A DNA stretch of 34,396 nt from an uncultured Spartobacteria bacterium (GTDB taxonomy: Bacteria > Verrucomicrobiota > Verrucomicrobiia > Chthoniobacterales > Chthoniobacteraceae): positions 1-34,396 of the forward strand of contig CAIRYQ010000019.1 in the NCBI GenBank assembly GCA_903882875.1. The letters run 5' to 3'. The first letter of the stretch is position 1. Every line of letters starts with the position of its first letter. The notes beneath the pieces are model-generated. The model searched no databases, had not been told where the DNA came from, and was given only the letters and a program-made list of their open reading frames with translations. This document shows, piece by piece, positions 1-7,106 of this stretch. The translations under genes and the position numbers were made by a program.

Positions 1-1
1 C

Positions 2-451
2 AACGACATCCCGACCAAGGACAGCGTGATCGAGTTCCGGTTCCGGCTCGGGGGCGCGCAGTCGGTCACGGCGGAGTTTGACGACCGGGCGTTCAACGGT
101 TCGCACTACGGGCACCTCTGCATGGCGCGCATCTCGGCGAAGTCGGTCATCCTCACGGACCAGAAGGGTCTCGCGGTGGCCCGGCCCGAGGGCGCGACCG
201 GCGAGCCGCCGACGCCCGCCGGCCGGAAGAACGCCACCTTCCCCGTGGAGATTGACCCGGAGAAGTGGCACACCTTCGCGCTGGAGACGGTGGGCGACGC
301 GATGCGTGCCTCGGTGGATGGAAAGGCGGTCGCGTATCTGCAATCGCCCGGCATCGCGCATCCGACGAAGTCGAAAGTGGAGTTCGGCTGCATGGGGAAG
401 GACGGCTTTTTCGACGACCTGAAGATTTGGAACGCGGAACCGGTGAAGTAG
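2..451 (+). CDS. C-terminal part of a LamG/DUF1080-like (concanavalin-fold) secreted protein, 5' partial
   Basis: The frame is open from base 2 with no stop upstream, so the gene starts outside the window; the GTG at 26 is internal. The visible 149 residues alternate beta-strand-like stretches (IEFRFRL, VTAEFDD, HTFALETVGD, MRASVDGKAVAYL) and end in FFDDLKIWNAEPVK. The pattern of a strand followed by 'W..F.LE..GD...ASVDG' and a final 'DDLKIW' is what I know from the family-16-glycoside-hydrolase-like (DUF1080, 3-keto-disaccharide hydrolase) and LamG-like domains common in Planctomycetes and Verrucomicrobia. Those domains bind or cleave sugars outside the cytoplasm. No catalytic residues can be assigned from this fragment. 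The stop is TAG. Confidence 0.6.
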   Translation, partial: NDIPTKDSVIEFRFRLGGAQSVTAEFDDRAFNGSHYGHLCMARISAKSVILTDQKGLAVARPEGATGEPPTPAGRKNATFPVEIDPEKWHTFALETVGDAMRASVDGKAVAYLQSPGIAHPTKSKVEFGCMGKDGFFDDLKIWNAEPVK

Positions 452-561
452 GGGCGGGGTGGTGGAGAAAAAGGGATTGAACTACGAATGGCACTAAGGG
501 CACGATTTGGAAAATGGCTGAAAAGGCGGGTAAAACGCTAAAACCGGCCAATCCGGCCCTG

Positions 562-876
562 AAAAGGAATAGTCGGATTGGCGAACCGAATGATCGGATT
601 GGGAAAAGGAATAGTCGGATTGCCAAACCGAATGATCGGATTGGGAAAAGGAATAGTCGGATTGGGAAAAGGACTAGTCGGATTGCCAAACCGAATGATC
701 GGATTGGGAAAGGGACTAGTCGGATTGCCGAACCGAATGATCGGATTGGGAAAGGGACTAGTCGGATTGCCGAACCGAATGATCTGATTGGGAAAAGGAA
801 TAGTCGGATTGGCAAACCGATTGAGCGGATTCGGAAAGGGATTCATCGGATTGGCAAACCGATTGAGCGGATTGCG
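562..876. repeat. 21-bp minisatellite, 15 consecutive units
   Basis: Fifteen head-to-tail units of exactly 21 bp without indels. Two sub-types roughly alternate: type A (aaaaggaatagtcggattg plus 2 bases) and type B (aaaccgaatgatcggattg plus 2 bases). A degenerate unit is visible before the array (541-561) and another after it (877-897). Both sub-types share the core tcggattg. The period is a multiple of three, so several frames stay open on both strands, and a plus-strand frame would read as heptads such as KRNSRIG/KPNDRIG. That frame runs without a stop into the cupin gene downstream, but I read it as incidental. An A-rich tract recurs every 21 bp. Confidence 0.95.
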
Positions 877-1053
877 CAAAGCCATGAGCGACTGCCTTGT
901 GCCGCTGGCTCCCACGGCCGGGCCCGGCGTGACACCCGCACTTTCACGACGGCATTCCGAACTTCGCAGGGGCCGTCGAATTCGAGGCGGCCCGCTCTTG
1001 CGTTGTGGAGTTCCTGTTTGCAACTCCGGCGCAACAGGGTGGACGCTCACGGC

Positions 1054-1515
1054 ATGAAACCAGTGACCGGCTATCACCTCATCACGCCGGGCGACCTGCA
1101 TTGGCGTCCGTCGAACCTGATGCGCATCCCGAACGCGGACTTTCTCGAACGCACGGGAAGCGAGGCCATGGGCGCGCGGCTGTGGCGGTTGCCGCCGCAC
1201 AGCGCGAACACGCTGCACAGGCACATCCGCGCCGAGGAGTTTTACTTTGTGCTCGAAGGCACGGGGCGGATGCGGGTGGGCGGCGAGACGATCACAGTGC
1301 CGAAGCACGGAGGCGTGCACGTGGGGCCGGAGCAGTTGCGGCAGGTCTTCAATGACACGGACACCGAGGTGCTCTGGCTGATCATCGGCGCGCCGGAGGA
1401 GTTGGAATTTCTCCAAGGCTCGAAGTCGCAGATGGATCTCTCGCTCATCTATCCGGAGGATCCGACTCAACTGCCGCCGGAACTCGAGGGCAGGGAGTGG
1501 CCGCCGAAAGGGTGA
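1054..1515 (+). CDS. single-domain cupin protein
   Basis: 153 residues. Cupin motif 1 is visible as HRHIRAEEFYFVLEG, with metal-ligand candidates H55, H57 and E61 or E62. Motif 2 is P.HGGVHVGP..LRQVFN, with H89 as the third histidine. This is one small beta-barrel, so it may be a metal-dependent sugar-binding, isomerase or sensor-type cupin; the substrate is unknown. The reading frame stays open upstream to 514 through the 21-bp array. I place the start at ATG 1054 (MKPVTGYHLI) because everything before it is repeat or low-complexity sequence and the cupin fold begins just after it. There is no strong Shine-Dalgarno sequence. The domain call is firm; the function is not assigned. Confidence 0.85.
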   Translation: MKPVTGYHLITPGDLHWRPSNLMRIPNADFLERTGSEAMGARLWRLPPHSANTLHRHIRAEEFYFVLEGTGRMRVGGETITVPKHGGVHVGPEQLRQVFNDTDTEVLWLIIGAPEELEFLQGSKSQMDLSLIYPEDPTQLPPELEGREWPPKG

Positions 1516-1619
1516 ATGAAGATCGAGCGGCGCGCGGCACGGCGCGGAGCTTGGTGCCGCCGATGCAGAGGATGCTCTCGGCGGGCAGGAGCAATCCGTA
1601 ATATCAGGCGATCCCGCCG

Positions 1620-2720
1620 CTACTTCACCACGCGCACGCGGTGCGCTTCGCTGTCGCCGATGAAGACGCTGCCGTCCTTGTCCACGAAGACGCCGTGCAG
1701 GCGGGCCATCTTGCATTTGAGCGGGCCGCCCGCGCCGTCCGCGGCGTCCCGCGGTGGGCCGTCACCCTTTTCGCCGGTGCCTGCGATGAGTTCGAGCGTG
1801 CCCTTTTTCATGTCAATCATGCGGACGGTGTGGCTCTCGGTGTCGGCGAGATAGACGTTTCCGTTTGGCGCGATGGAGATGCCTTTCGGGCCGGAGAGCG
1901 CGGCTTCCTTTGCGGGGCCACCGTTGCCGGTGAAGCCCGCTTTTCCACTGCCCGCGATGTGGTGGATTTTGCCGGCCCCTCCTTTTGACAAATCGAACTT
2001 GAAGACCTGATTTCCCGCGCGCGTGACGAGCCAGAGGTTGCCGTCGGCATCAAAGTCAATCGAGCGCGGGCCATTGAGTGGGGTGCCAGTGATGGGCGCG
2101 CCGTCGGGCGTGGGGCCGGCTTTTCCGGTGCCGGCGAAAGTCGAGATGATACCGGTCTTCACATCCACTTTGCGGATGACGTTGTTGCCGATGTCGCAGA
2201 TGTAGAGATCGCCCGCAGGGTCGAACTGGATGCTGTGCGGCTGCTTGAGTTGCGCGGCGTTCGCAGGGCCGCCGTCGCCGGAGTAGCCGGGCTTGCCCGT
2301 GCCCGCGAAGGTGGTGATGACGCCGGTCTTCGCGTCCACTTTGCGGATGGCGCTGTTCACCATGTCGGCGATGTAAAGGTCGCCATTTTTGTCGAAGCGG
2401 ATCTCGTGAGGGAGATTGAAAGTCGCCTGCAACGCGGGGCCGCCGTCGCCCGTGTAGCCTTTCTGCCCGATGCCTGCGACGACGTGCAGTTTGCCGTCCG
2501 CCGTGATTTTGCACACGCGCTGCCCGGAGTATTCGCAGAACCAGAGATTCCCATCCGGCCCGCGCGTGATGCCGAAGGGGTTGTCAATTTGTGCCGCCGT
2601 TGCCGGGCCGCCGTCGCCAGCGGAGCCTTTCACGCCGGTGCCGGCGACGGTGCGGATTTCCGCAGCGGCGAGCGTGGAAATCGTGGAGGCGGCGAGGAGC
2701 AGCGGGAGGAGGAATCTCAT
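1620..2720 (-). CDS. secreted NHL-repeat beta-propeller protein
   Basis: 366 residues from ATG 2720; an in-frame ATG at 2756 would add 12 residues before an otherwise normal signal peptide (MRFLLPLLLAAS...AAA). The mature protein consists of five to six copies of an NHL-type unit, recognisable as AGTG..G..GDGGPA..A.L..P.GI..D..GNLYIAD..N..IRKVD. NHL repeats form a beta-propeller that usually mediates protein or ligand binding. In this group they are often extracytoplasmic, with no proven activity. No fused catalytic domain is present. The gene is divergent from the membrane-protein gene at 2923, with about 200 bp between the two starts. Confidence 0.9.
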   Translation of the reverse strand: MRFLLPLLLAASTISTLAAAEIRTVAGTGVKGSAGDGGPATAAQIDNPFGITRGPDGNLWFCEYSGQRVCKITADGKLHVVAGIGQKGYTGDGGPALQATFNLPHEIRFDKNGDLYIADMVNSAIRKVDAKTGVITTFAGTGKPGYSGDGGPANAAQLKQPHSIQFDPAGDLYICDIGNNVIRKVDVKTGIISTFAGTGKAGPTPDGAPITGTPLNGPRSIDFDADGNLWLVTRAGNQVFKFDLSKGGAGKIHHIAGSGKAGFTGNGGPAKEAALSGPKGISIAPNGNVYLADTESHTVRMIDMKKGTLELIAGTGEKGDGPPRDAADGAGGPLKCKMARLHGVFVDKDGSVFIGDSEAHRVRVVK

Positions 2721-2922
2721 GGCGTGGAGAAAAGCGGGCGCGTCGCGCGCGGCCAAGCGCGGAATGACAGGCGGCGATCCGGCGGCCCGCCCGGATGCTG
2801 CAACTTGCCGGAGGTGATCCGAATCCGCGCGGACTCAGCGCGGCCTTCGCTGTTACGATCCTGTGTCGTTCTGATTTCGCGCTTCATTCATCCTCCGCCA
2901 TCCGGCATTCGTATTTCCGTCC
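2721..2922. other. divergent intergenic region
   Basis: About 200 bp between the NHL-repeat gene (leftward) and the membrane-protein gene (rightward). It must hold both promoters if both genes have their own. I see no convincing -35/-10 pair, operator palindrome or RNA gene. Confidence 0.4.
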
Positions 2923-4896
2923 ATGCCTTCGCGCCGACTTCAGATCCTTCTGTTCACGCTCTCGTTCGTCACGTTTGCGTGGTTTCATCAGGGTGGCGGG
3001 TGGAACCAGAATGCGCGTTTCGCCGAGGTGCGCGCGATTGTCGAGCAGGGCCGTTTTTCCGTGGACGACTACATGGTCTATCGTCCGGGGCAGCCGCGGC
3101 ATCTCGTGCGTCCGCAGATCGTGCGCGGCGAATTCACGCTCGACGGCGTGCGGCACCAGCTCTCGTGGGGCGCGTGGGAGAATGTCGGCACGGATGCGAA
3201 GCCGGACTGGCGGCAGATGGGATCGCACGGCGAACCGCTCGATCCCGCGGCGACGATGGTGATCATCGGCGAGGGCACCTGCACGGGCGATGTCGGCATC
3301 GCGCCGGACGGCCACTTTCATCCGAACAAACCGCCCGGCGCATCGCTGCTCGCGGTGCCGCCGTACTTTGCCATTTTCCACATCGAGCGCCTGCTCGGGA
3401 TCGATCCGGACGACTGGTGGGTGATGACGGTGAACGCGTGGCTCTGCTCGGTGTTCACGGTCGGGCTCGCATCGGCGCTCGGCGTCGTGCTCGTGCTGCG
3501 TGTCGCGTCGCAGATGTGGCCGGGGAAAACTCGCGCCGCGCTTGCAGCCGCGCTGTCGTTCGGATTCGGCACGACGTTCTTCCCGTTCGGCACGCTGATG
3601 TTTGATCACAACATCACCGCCGTGCTGCTGCTCGCGAGCTTCGCCGCGGTGAGGAATGGCCGTCCGCTTTCCGCGGGCGTGTGGGCGGGCGTGGCGGCGG
3701 TGACGAATTACCTCGCGGCGATCCCCGGCGCGTTTTTTGCGCTGTGGAGCCTTTGCGGCCGCCGGGGGAATGATGCGGGCACTCTTGAACGCGAAAATGC
3801 AAGTGGCGCGGACGACGCGGAAAATCCGCAATCGGATCAGCCCGCCTCCTGCCGTCGGCGGCTGCGGTGGGATGCTGCGCTCCGTTTCACGCTTGGAGTG
3901 CTGCCGTGTCTCGCGGTGCTGCTCGCATACAACGTGGCGGCATTCGGTTCGCCGTTCGCGCTGAACACGAGTTTTCAAAATCCGATCTTCAAGGAGATCA
4001 CGCCCGCGTTTCTCGGCATGTTCACGGCACCGAGCTGGTTTGCCACGCTCGTGATCTCGGTCTCGCCATGGCGGGGAGTCTTCGTGCTTTCGCCGGTGAT
4101 CATTGCGGCGGTGGCGGGACTTTTTCGCATGGGAAAAAAAGGGACGCTCCGTGCGGAACGCAGGCTCATCGTCGCGTGCGCGGCGTATTTTTTCCTGATC
4201 AACATCTGCTTCAACGGATTTCACGGCGGCTTTGCGGCGGGGCCGCGCTACCTCATTCCGGCGCTGCCTTTCGTATGCCTCGCGCTCGTGCCGGCGTTCG
4301 ACCGCTGGCCGTGCGTGACGACTGCGCTGGCCGCCGTGAGCATCGTGCAGCAGGCGCTGCTCACGATCACCGATGCGCTGAACCCGCTCGGCGTCGGCGC
4401 GCACGCTTGGGTGAACCATCCCGGCGAATGGAAGGACAAGCTCGTCGGCAACAGCCTCGTGTGGCGGTACGCATGGCCGCTGTTCGCGCACGGACGCGCG
4501 TGGCCGGTGATTGATGCGAAGTTCGAGGAGTGGTTCGAGTGGAAGCGCGCGAGGCAGGAGAAAGACGGACTGCCTGCCGCCGAATTGCAGACGCGGCTCT
4601 CGAAACTGCGCGAGGAAGGCCGCGCGAAAGTCATGCGCGGAGAATCCGAGCCGCTGTGGATCGCGGCGATGGACGGCCCGGTCTCGGTGAACACGCTCGG
4701 CATGTGGGACGGCACCTATTTCCAAAATTTCCCCGCGCACTCGCCCGCAGCCGAGTGGGCCGCGTTCAATGTGGGCGAGCTGATTTTCCCGAAGAGCCGG
4801 TGGAGCCTCGCGCCGCTGCTCGCGATGTGGATTGCGGGCGCGCTGCTGCTGCGGCGCATGTCACGCGCTGAAAGATGGGCGGGGGCGGCGGGATGA
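2923..4896 (+). CDS. multipass membrane protein, GT-C/PMT-like
   Basis: 657 residues with many hydrophobic segments: an N-terminal one at about 7-22, then a run of helices from about 165 to 460, and a last one near residue 640. A soluble loop after the first helix contains DDYMVYRPGQPRHLVRPQ. Further on there are HNITAVLLLASFAAVRNGRP, a charged cytoplasmic-looking insert near residues 285-310, and GFAAGPRYLIPALPF. The 'GPR.LIPALPF' motif and overall layout resemble glycosyltransferase-39/PMT-like polytopic proteins, which use lipid-linked sugars on the outer face of the membrane. I do not see a diagnostic catalytic DD/DE pair near the N-terminus, so the enzymatic role is inference. ATG 2923 fits the first membrane segment. 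Confidence 0.75.
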   Translation: MPSRRLQILLFTLSFVTFAWFHQGGGWNQNARFAEVRAIVEQGRFSVDDYMVYRPGQPRHLVRPQIVRGEFTLDGVRHQLSWGAWENVGTDAKPDWRQMGSHGEPLDPAATMVIIGEGTCTGDVGIAPDGHFHPNKPPGASLLAVPPYFAIFHIERLLGIDPDDWWVMTVNAWLCSVFTVGLASALGVVLVLRVASQMWPGKTRAALAAALSFGFGTTFFPFGTLMFDHNITAVLLLASFAAVRNGRPLSAGVWAGVAAVTNYLAAIPGAFFALWSLCGRRGNDAGTLERENASGADDAENPQSDQPASCRRRLRWDAALRFTLGVLPCLAVLLAYNVAAFGSPFALNTSFQNPIFKEITPAFLGMFTAPSWFATLVISVSPWRGVFVLSPVIIAAVAGLFRMGKKGTLRAERRLIVACAAYFFLINICFNGFHGGFAAGPRYLIPALPFVCLALVPAFDRWPCVTTALAAVSIVQQALLTITDALNPLGVGAHAWVNHPGEWKDKLVGNSLVWRYAWPLFAHGRAWPVIDAKFEEWFEWKRARQEKDGLPAAELQTRLSKLREEGRAKVMRGESEPLWIAAMDGPVSVNTLGMWDGTYFQNFPAHSPAAEWAAFNVGELIFPKSRWSLAPLLAMWIAGALLLRRMSRAERWAGAAG

Positions 4897-4941
4897 CGCA
4901 GAACGAAAGCAAACGGTGAAATCACAAGCCGTCCCCGCCGG

Positions 4942-4962
4942 CTCGCTGCGTCCGTGAGCGAG
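4942..4962. terminator. possible hairpin between convergent genes
   Basis: The inverted repeat ctcgct...agcgag, with a 9-nt loop, lies in the 80-bp gap between two convergent genes. There is no U-run on either side, so rho-independent activity is doubtful. Confidence 0.2.
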
Positions 4963-4976
4963 GTCTCAAGCCCCGC

Positions 4977-6893
4977 CTACTTTCCGCCAGCCTGCCGCTG
5001 CTTCGCCGCCTCGAGCTTCTTCTCGATCTTGTCCGCATCCTCCGGCTTCAGCTTCAGCGCACGCTCCCAATATCCGATTGCCTCCGCGTTGTTCCCGAGC
5101 TGCCCGCACACGTCGGCGAGATGATCGAGGACGGTCGCGTCATCCTCCGGCATCTGCTTCACGGCAGAGAGCAGCTCCTTCTTCGCCTCCTCAAATTTCC
5201 CCGCCTTGAAATAATACCATCCGAGTGAGTCGAGATACGCGCCGTTGTCGGGCTTCATCTCCACGGCCTTGCGGATGAGCTGCCCGGCCTCCTCGACATT
5301 CTGCCCGCGGTCCACCCACATGTAGCCGAGATAATTGTACGCCTCGGGCGTCTCGGGATTCAGCGTGATGCTCTTCTGCAAAAGCTCCGCGGCCTTCTCG
5401 ATGCGGCCCGCCTGCTCCGCCGCCGCGCCCCATTTGAAATAGAAATCCGCATCGAGGCTCATGTCGCTGCGTCCTTTCGTCTCCTCGACGACGTTCGCAA
5501 ACATCCGCATCGCCGCCTCATGCCGCTTCGCCGAACTGAGCGCGAGCGCGAGGCCGAGCGTCACGTCCGGGCGGTCGGGAAATTTCTTGCGCGCCTTCTC
5601 CATCGTCTCCACCGCATCCGCCGGCTTCTTCCCGCGGATCTGCATGTTCGCGAGGTTGAAATGGTTCCGCGGCTCACCCGCGTCGAGCACCAGCGATCGC
5701 TTGTAATGCTCGATCGCCTTTTCCGTCTGCCCGGCCTGCTCGTACAGCTCACCGAGCAGCTCGAAAAGATCCTGCCGCAGCGACTGGTTCGGGTCGCGTG
5801 CGAACTGCTCCAGGAGCGGAATTGCCTCCGCGCCGCGGTCATTCGCAGCGAGCGCGCGGATGTATTTTTCGCGCAGGTTCTTCGTCGCCTCGTCTCGCGG
5901 GGCCTGGTTCAGCTTCACCGCGCGCTCGTAGAATTCCAGAGCCTCCTTGCCCTTGTGCGCGAGCACCGCAAAGTCGCCGGCCTGCGCGAGCACCGACGCG
6001 TCCTTCGGCTTCAGCTCCACCGCCTTGCGGAAAACCGTCTCCATCTGCTGCATCTCCTCGGGCGATGCGGTGCCGTCGTCCTTCAGGAAAATCTTCCGCA
6101 GGTAGCTGCCGAAGCCGAGCCAGAAATCCGGATCCTTCGACGTGCTCTTCAGCGCCTTCTCGATCAGTTCGCCCGCCTTCTGCGTCTCGCCGAGCTGCTG
6201 GTGCAGCTCAGACACCGCGGCCCACGCGCTGAAATATTCCGGCGCGGCGGCCATCGCCTTCTGCGCCATCTGCATCGCGAGTTCGGGCTTGTTCAGGTGC
6301 TTCGCGTACACCTGCGCGAGGTAAATGTAGGTGTCAGGCTCCTTCGGCGCGGCGGCGATGGAATCCTTCAGGACGCGGATTGCCTCCGCGGGTTCGTTGC
6401 GCTTCGCGAGTTCCACCGCCACCTTCACCGCGAGGTTCGCGTTCGCCGGATCGAGTTCCGTTGCGCGTTTCCACGCGTCAATCGCCTTGTCCGGGTCGCC
6501 CTTCTCATCCGCCATCTGCCCTTCGGCAAACGCCGCGACCGCCAGCGCGCGGTTCTCCGCCTCGCGCGTCAGTTGCAGATCCGCCTCGGCCTTTCGCCGC
6601 TCGGAAGGCCACGCATCCGCGTACTTCGGCCCAGCGGAGAGCGGCGCGACCAGCACGCCGTCGCCAGCGGGCACAGCGGGCTTCCGCGCAGCAGGCTTCG
6701 TGGCCGTGGCCGTGCCCTCGAAAAGATCGTCCGCTGCCGGTGGCTTCACCGCAGGCGCGGGCGTCGGCGTCGGTTTTTTCCCCGGCTTCGGAGCAGCAAA
6801 AGCCGCCCCGGTCGCCGTCGCGATCAGCACCGCCAGCAACCCGGAAATCCCGCACCGCCATTGGCGACTCTTGGAAATCCGGTTCCAGCTCAT
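4977..6893 (-). CDS. exported tetratricopeptide-repeat protein
   Basis: 638 residues. A basic N-terminus and hydrophobic stretch (GISGLLAVLIATATGAAFAA, about 17-36) form a signal peptide or anchor. A Pro/Ala/Lys-rich linker to about residue 90 follows. The rest is a solenoid of TPR units with the typical W..A..L.P.....L..L...Y...G....A......A....P pattern, for example PDKAIDAWKRATELDPANANL and TEKAIEHYKRSLVLDAGEPRN. TPR arrays scaffold protein-protein contacts; in this group they are often linked to envelope assembly or polysaccharide export, but nothing here fixes the partner. It is followed upstream by the small basic-protein gene at 6911-7015 on the same strand, only 17 bp away. The stop is TAG. 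Confidence 0.9.
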   Translation of the reverse strand: MSWNRISKSRQWRCGISGLLAVLIATATGAAFAAPKPGKKPTPTPAPAVKPPAADDLFEGTATATKPAARKPAVPAGDGVLVAPLSAGPKYADAWPSERRKAEADLQLTREAENRALAVAAFAEGQMADEKGDPDKAIDAWKRATELDPANANLAVKVAVELAKRNEPAEAIRVLKDSIAAAPKEPDTYIYLAQVYAKHLNKPELAMQMAQKAMAAAPEYFSAWAAVSELHQQLGETQKAGELIEKALKSTSKDPDFWLGFGSYLRKIFLKDDGTASPEEMQQMETVFRKAVELKPKDASVLAQAGDFAVLAHKGKEALEFYERAVKLNQAPRDEATKNLREKYIRALAANDRGAEAIPLLEQFARDPNQSLRQDLFELLGELYEQAGQTEKAIEHYKRSLVLDAGEPRNHFNLANMQIRGKKPADAVETMEKARKKFPDRPDVTLGLALALSSAKRHEAAMRMFANVVEETKGRSDMSLDADFYFKWGAAAEQAGRIEKAAELLQKSITLNPETPEAYNYLGYMWVDRGQNVEEAGQLIRKAVEMKPDNGAYLDSLGWYYFKAGKFEEAKKELLSAVKQMPEDDATVLDHLADVCGQLGNNAEAIGYWERALKLKPEDADKIEKKLEAAKQRQAGGK

Positions 6894-6910
6894 GACGCGA
6901 ACCCTAGCGC

Positions 6911-7015
6911 CTAGCTCTTGTACCGCAAACGCTTCTTGTGGCGGTTGAGCTTCATCCGCTTCTTGCGTTTGTGACGGTTGATTTTCGACTTACGGCGCTT
7001 CTTGATGGATCCCAT
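6911..7015 (-). CDS. 34-residue basic AURKAIP1/COX24-domain-like protein
   Basis: An ORF of 34 codons from ATG 7015 to TAG 6911. It begins MGSIKKRRKSKINRHKRKK and ends in KKRLRYKS, so more than half of the residues are Lys or Arg. Bacterial AURKAIP1/COX24-domain proteins begin with the same MGS-(V/I/L)-KKRR pattern followed by K.K.H+++++ and R.H+++, and are considered small ribosome-associated proteins. The match in length, start and spacing of basic residues is close. It lies 17 bp upstream of the TPR gene and could be co-transcribed with it. The gene is short enough to be missed by standard gene callers. Confidence 0.8.
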   Translation of the reverse strand: MGSIKKRRKSKINRHKRKKRMKLNRHKKRLRYKS

Positions 7016-7106
7016 GCGTAGGTGTGCTGATTAGGAGATTTGGTTTAAGAGGGCGCGGAGCAAAGCAACGTCGCACGTTCTCGGCAAACACTTTCTCAGC
7101 GTATTC

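Noticed and set aside
514-1053. N-terminal extension of the cupin through the 21-bp array (heptads KRNSRIG/KPNDRIG)
   Set aside because: The frame is open because the period is a multiple of three and the units lack stops in that frame; other frames are open as well. The cupin fold is complete from 1054.
538-1716. Long minus-strand frame over the array and the cupin
   Set aside because: It is antisense to the cupin and made of repeat-derived residues (FPIRSFG-like), with no domain signal.
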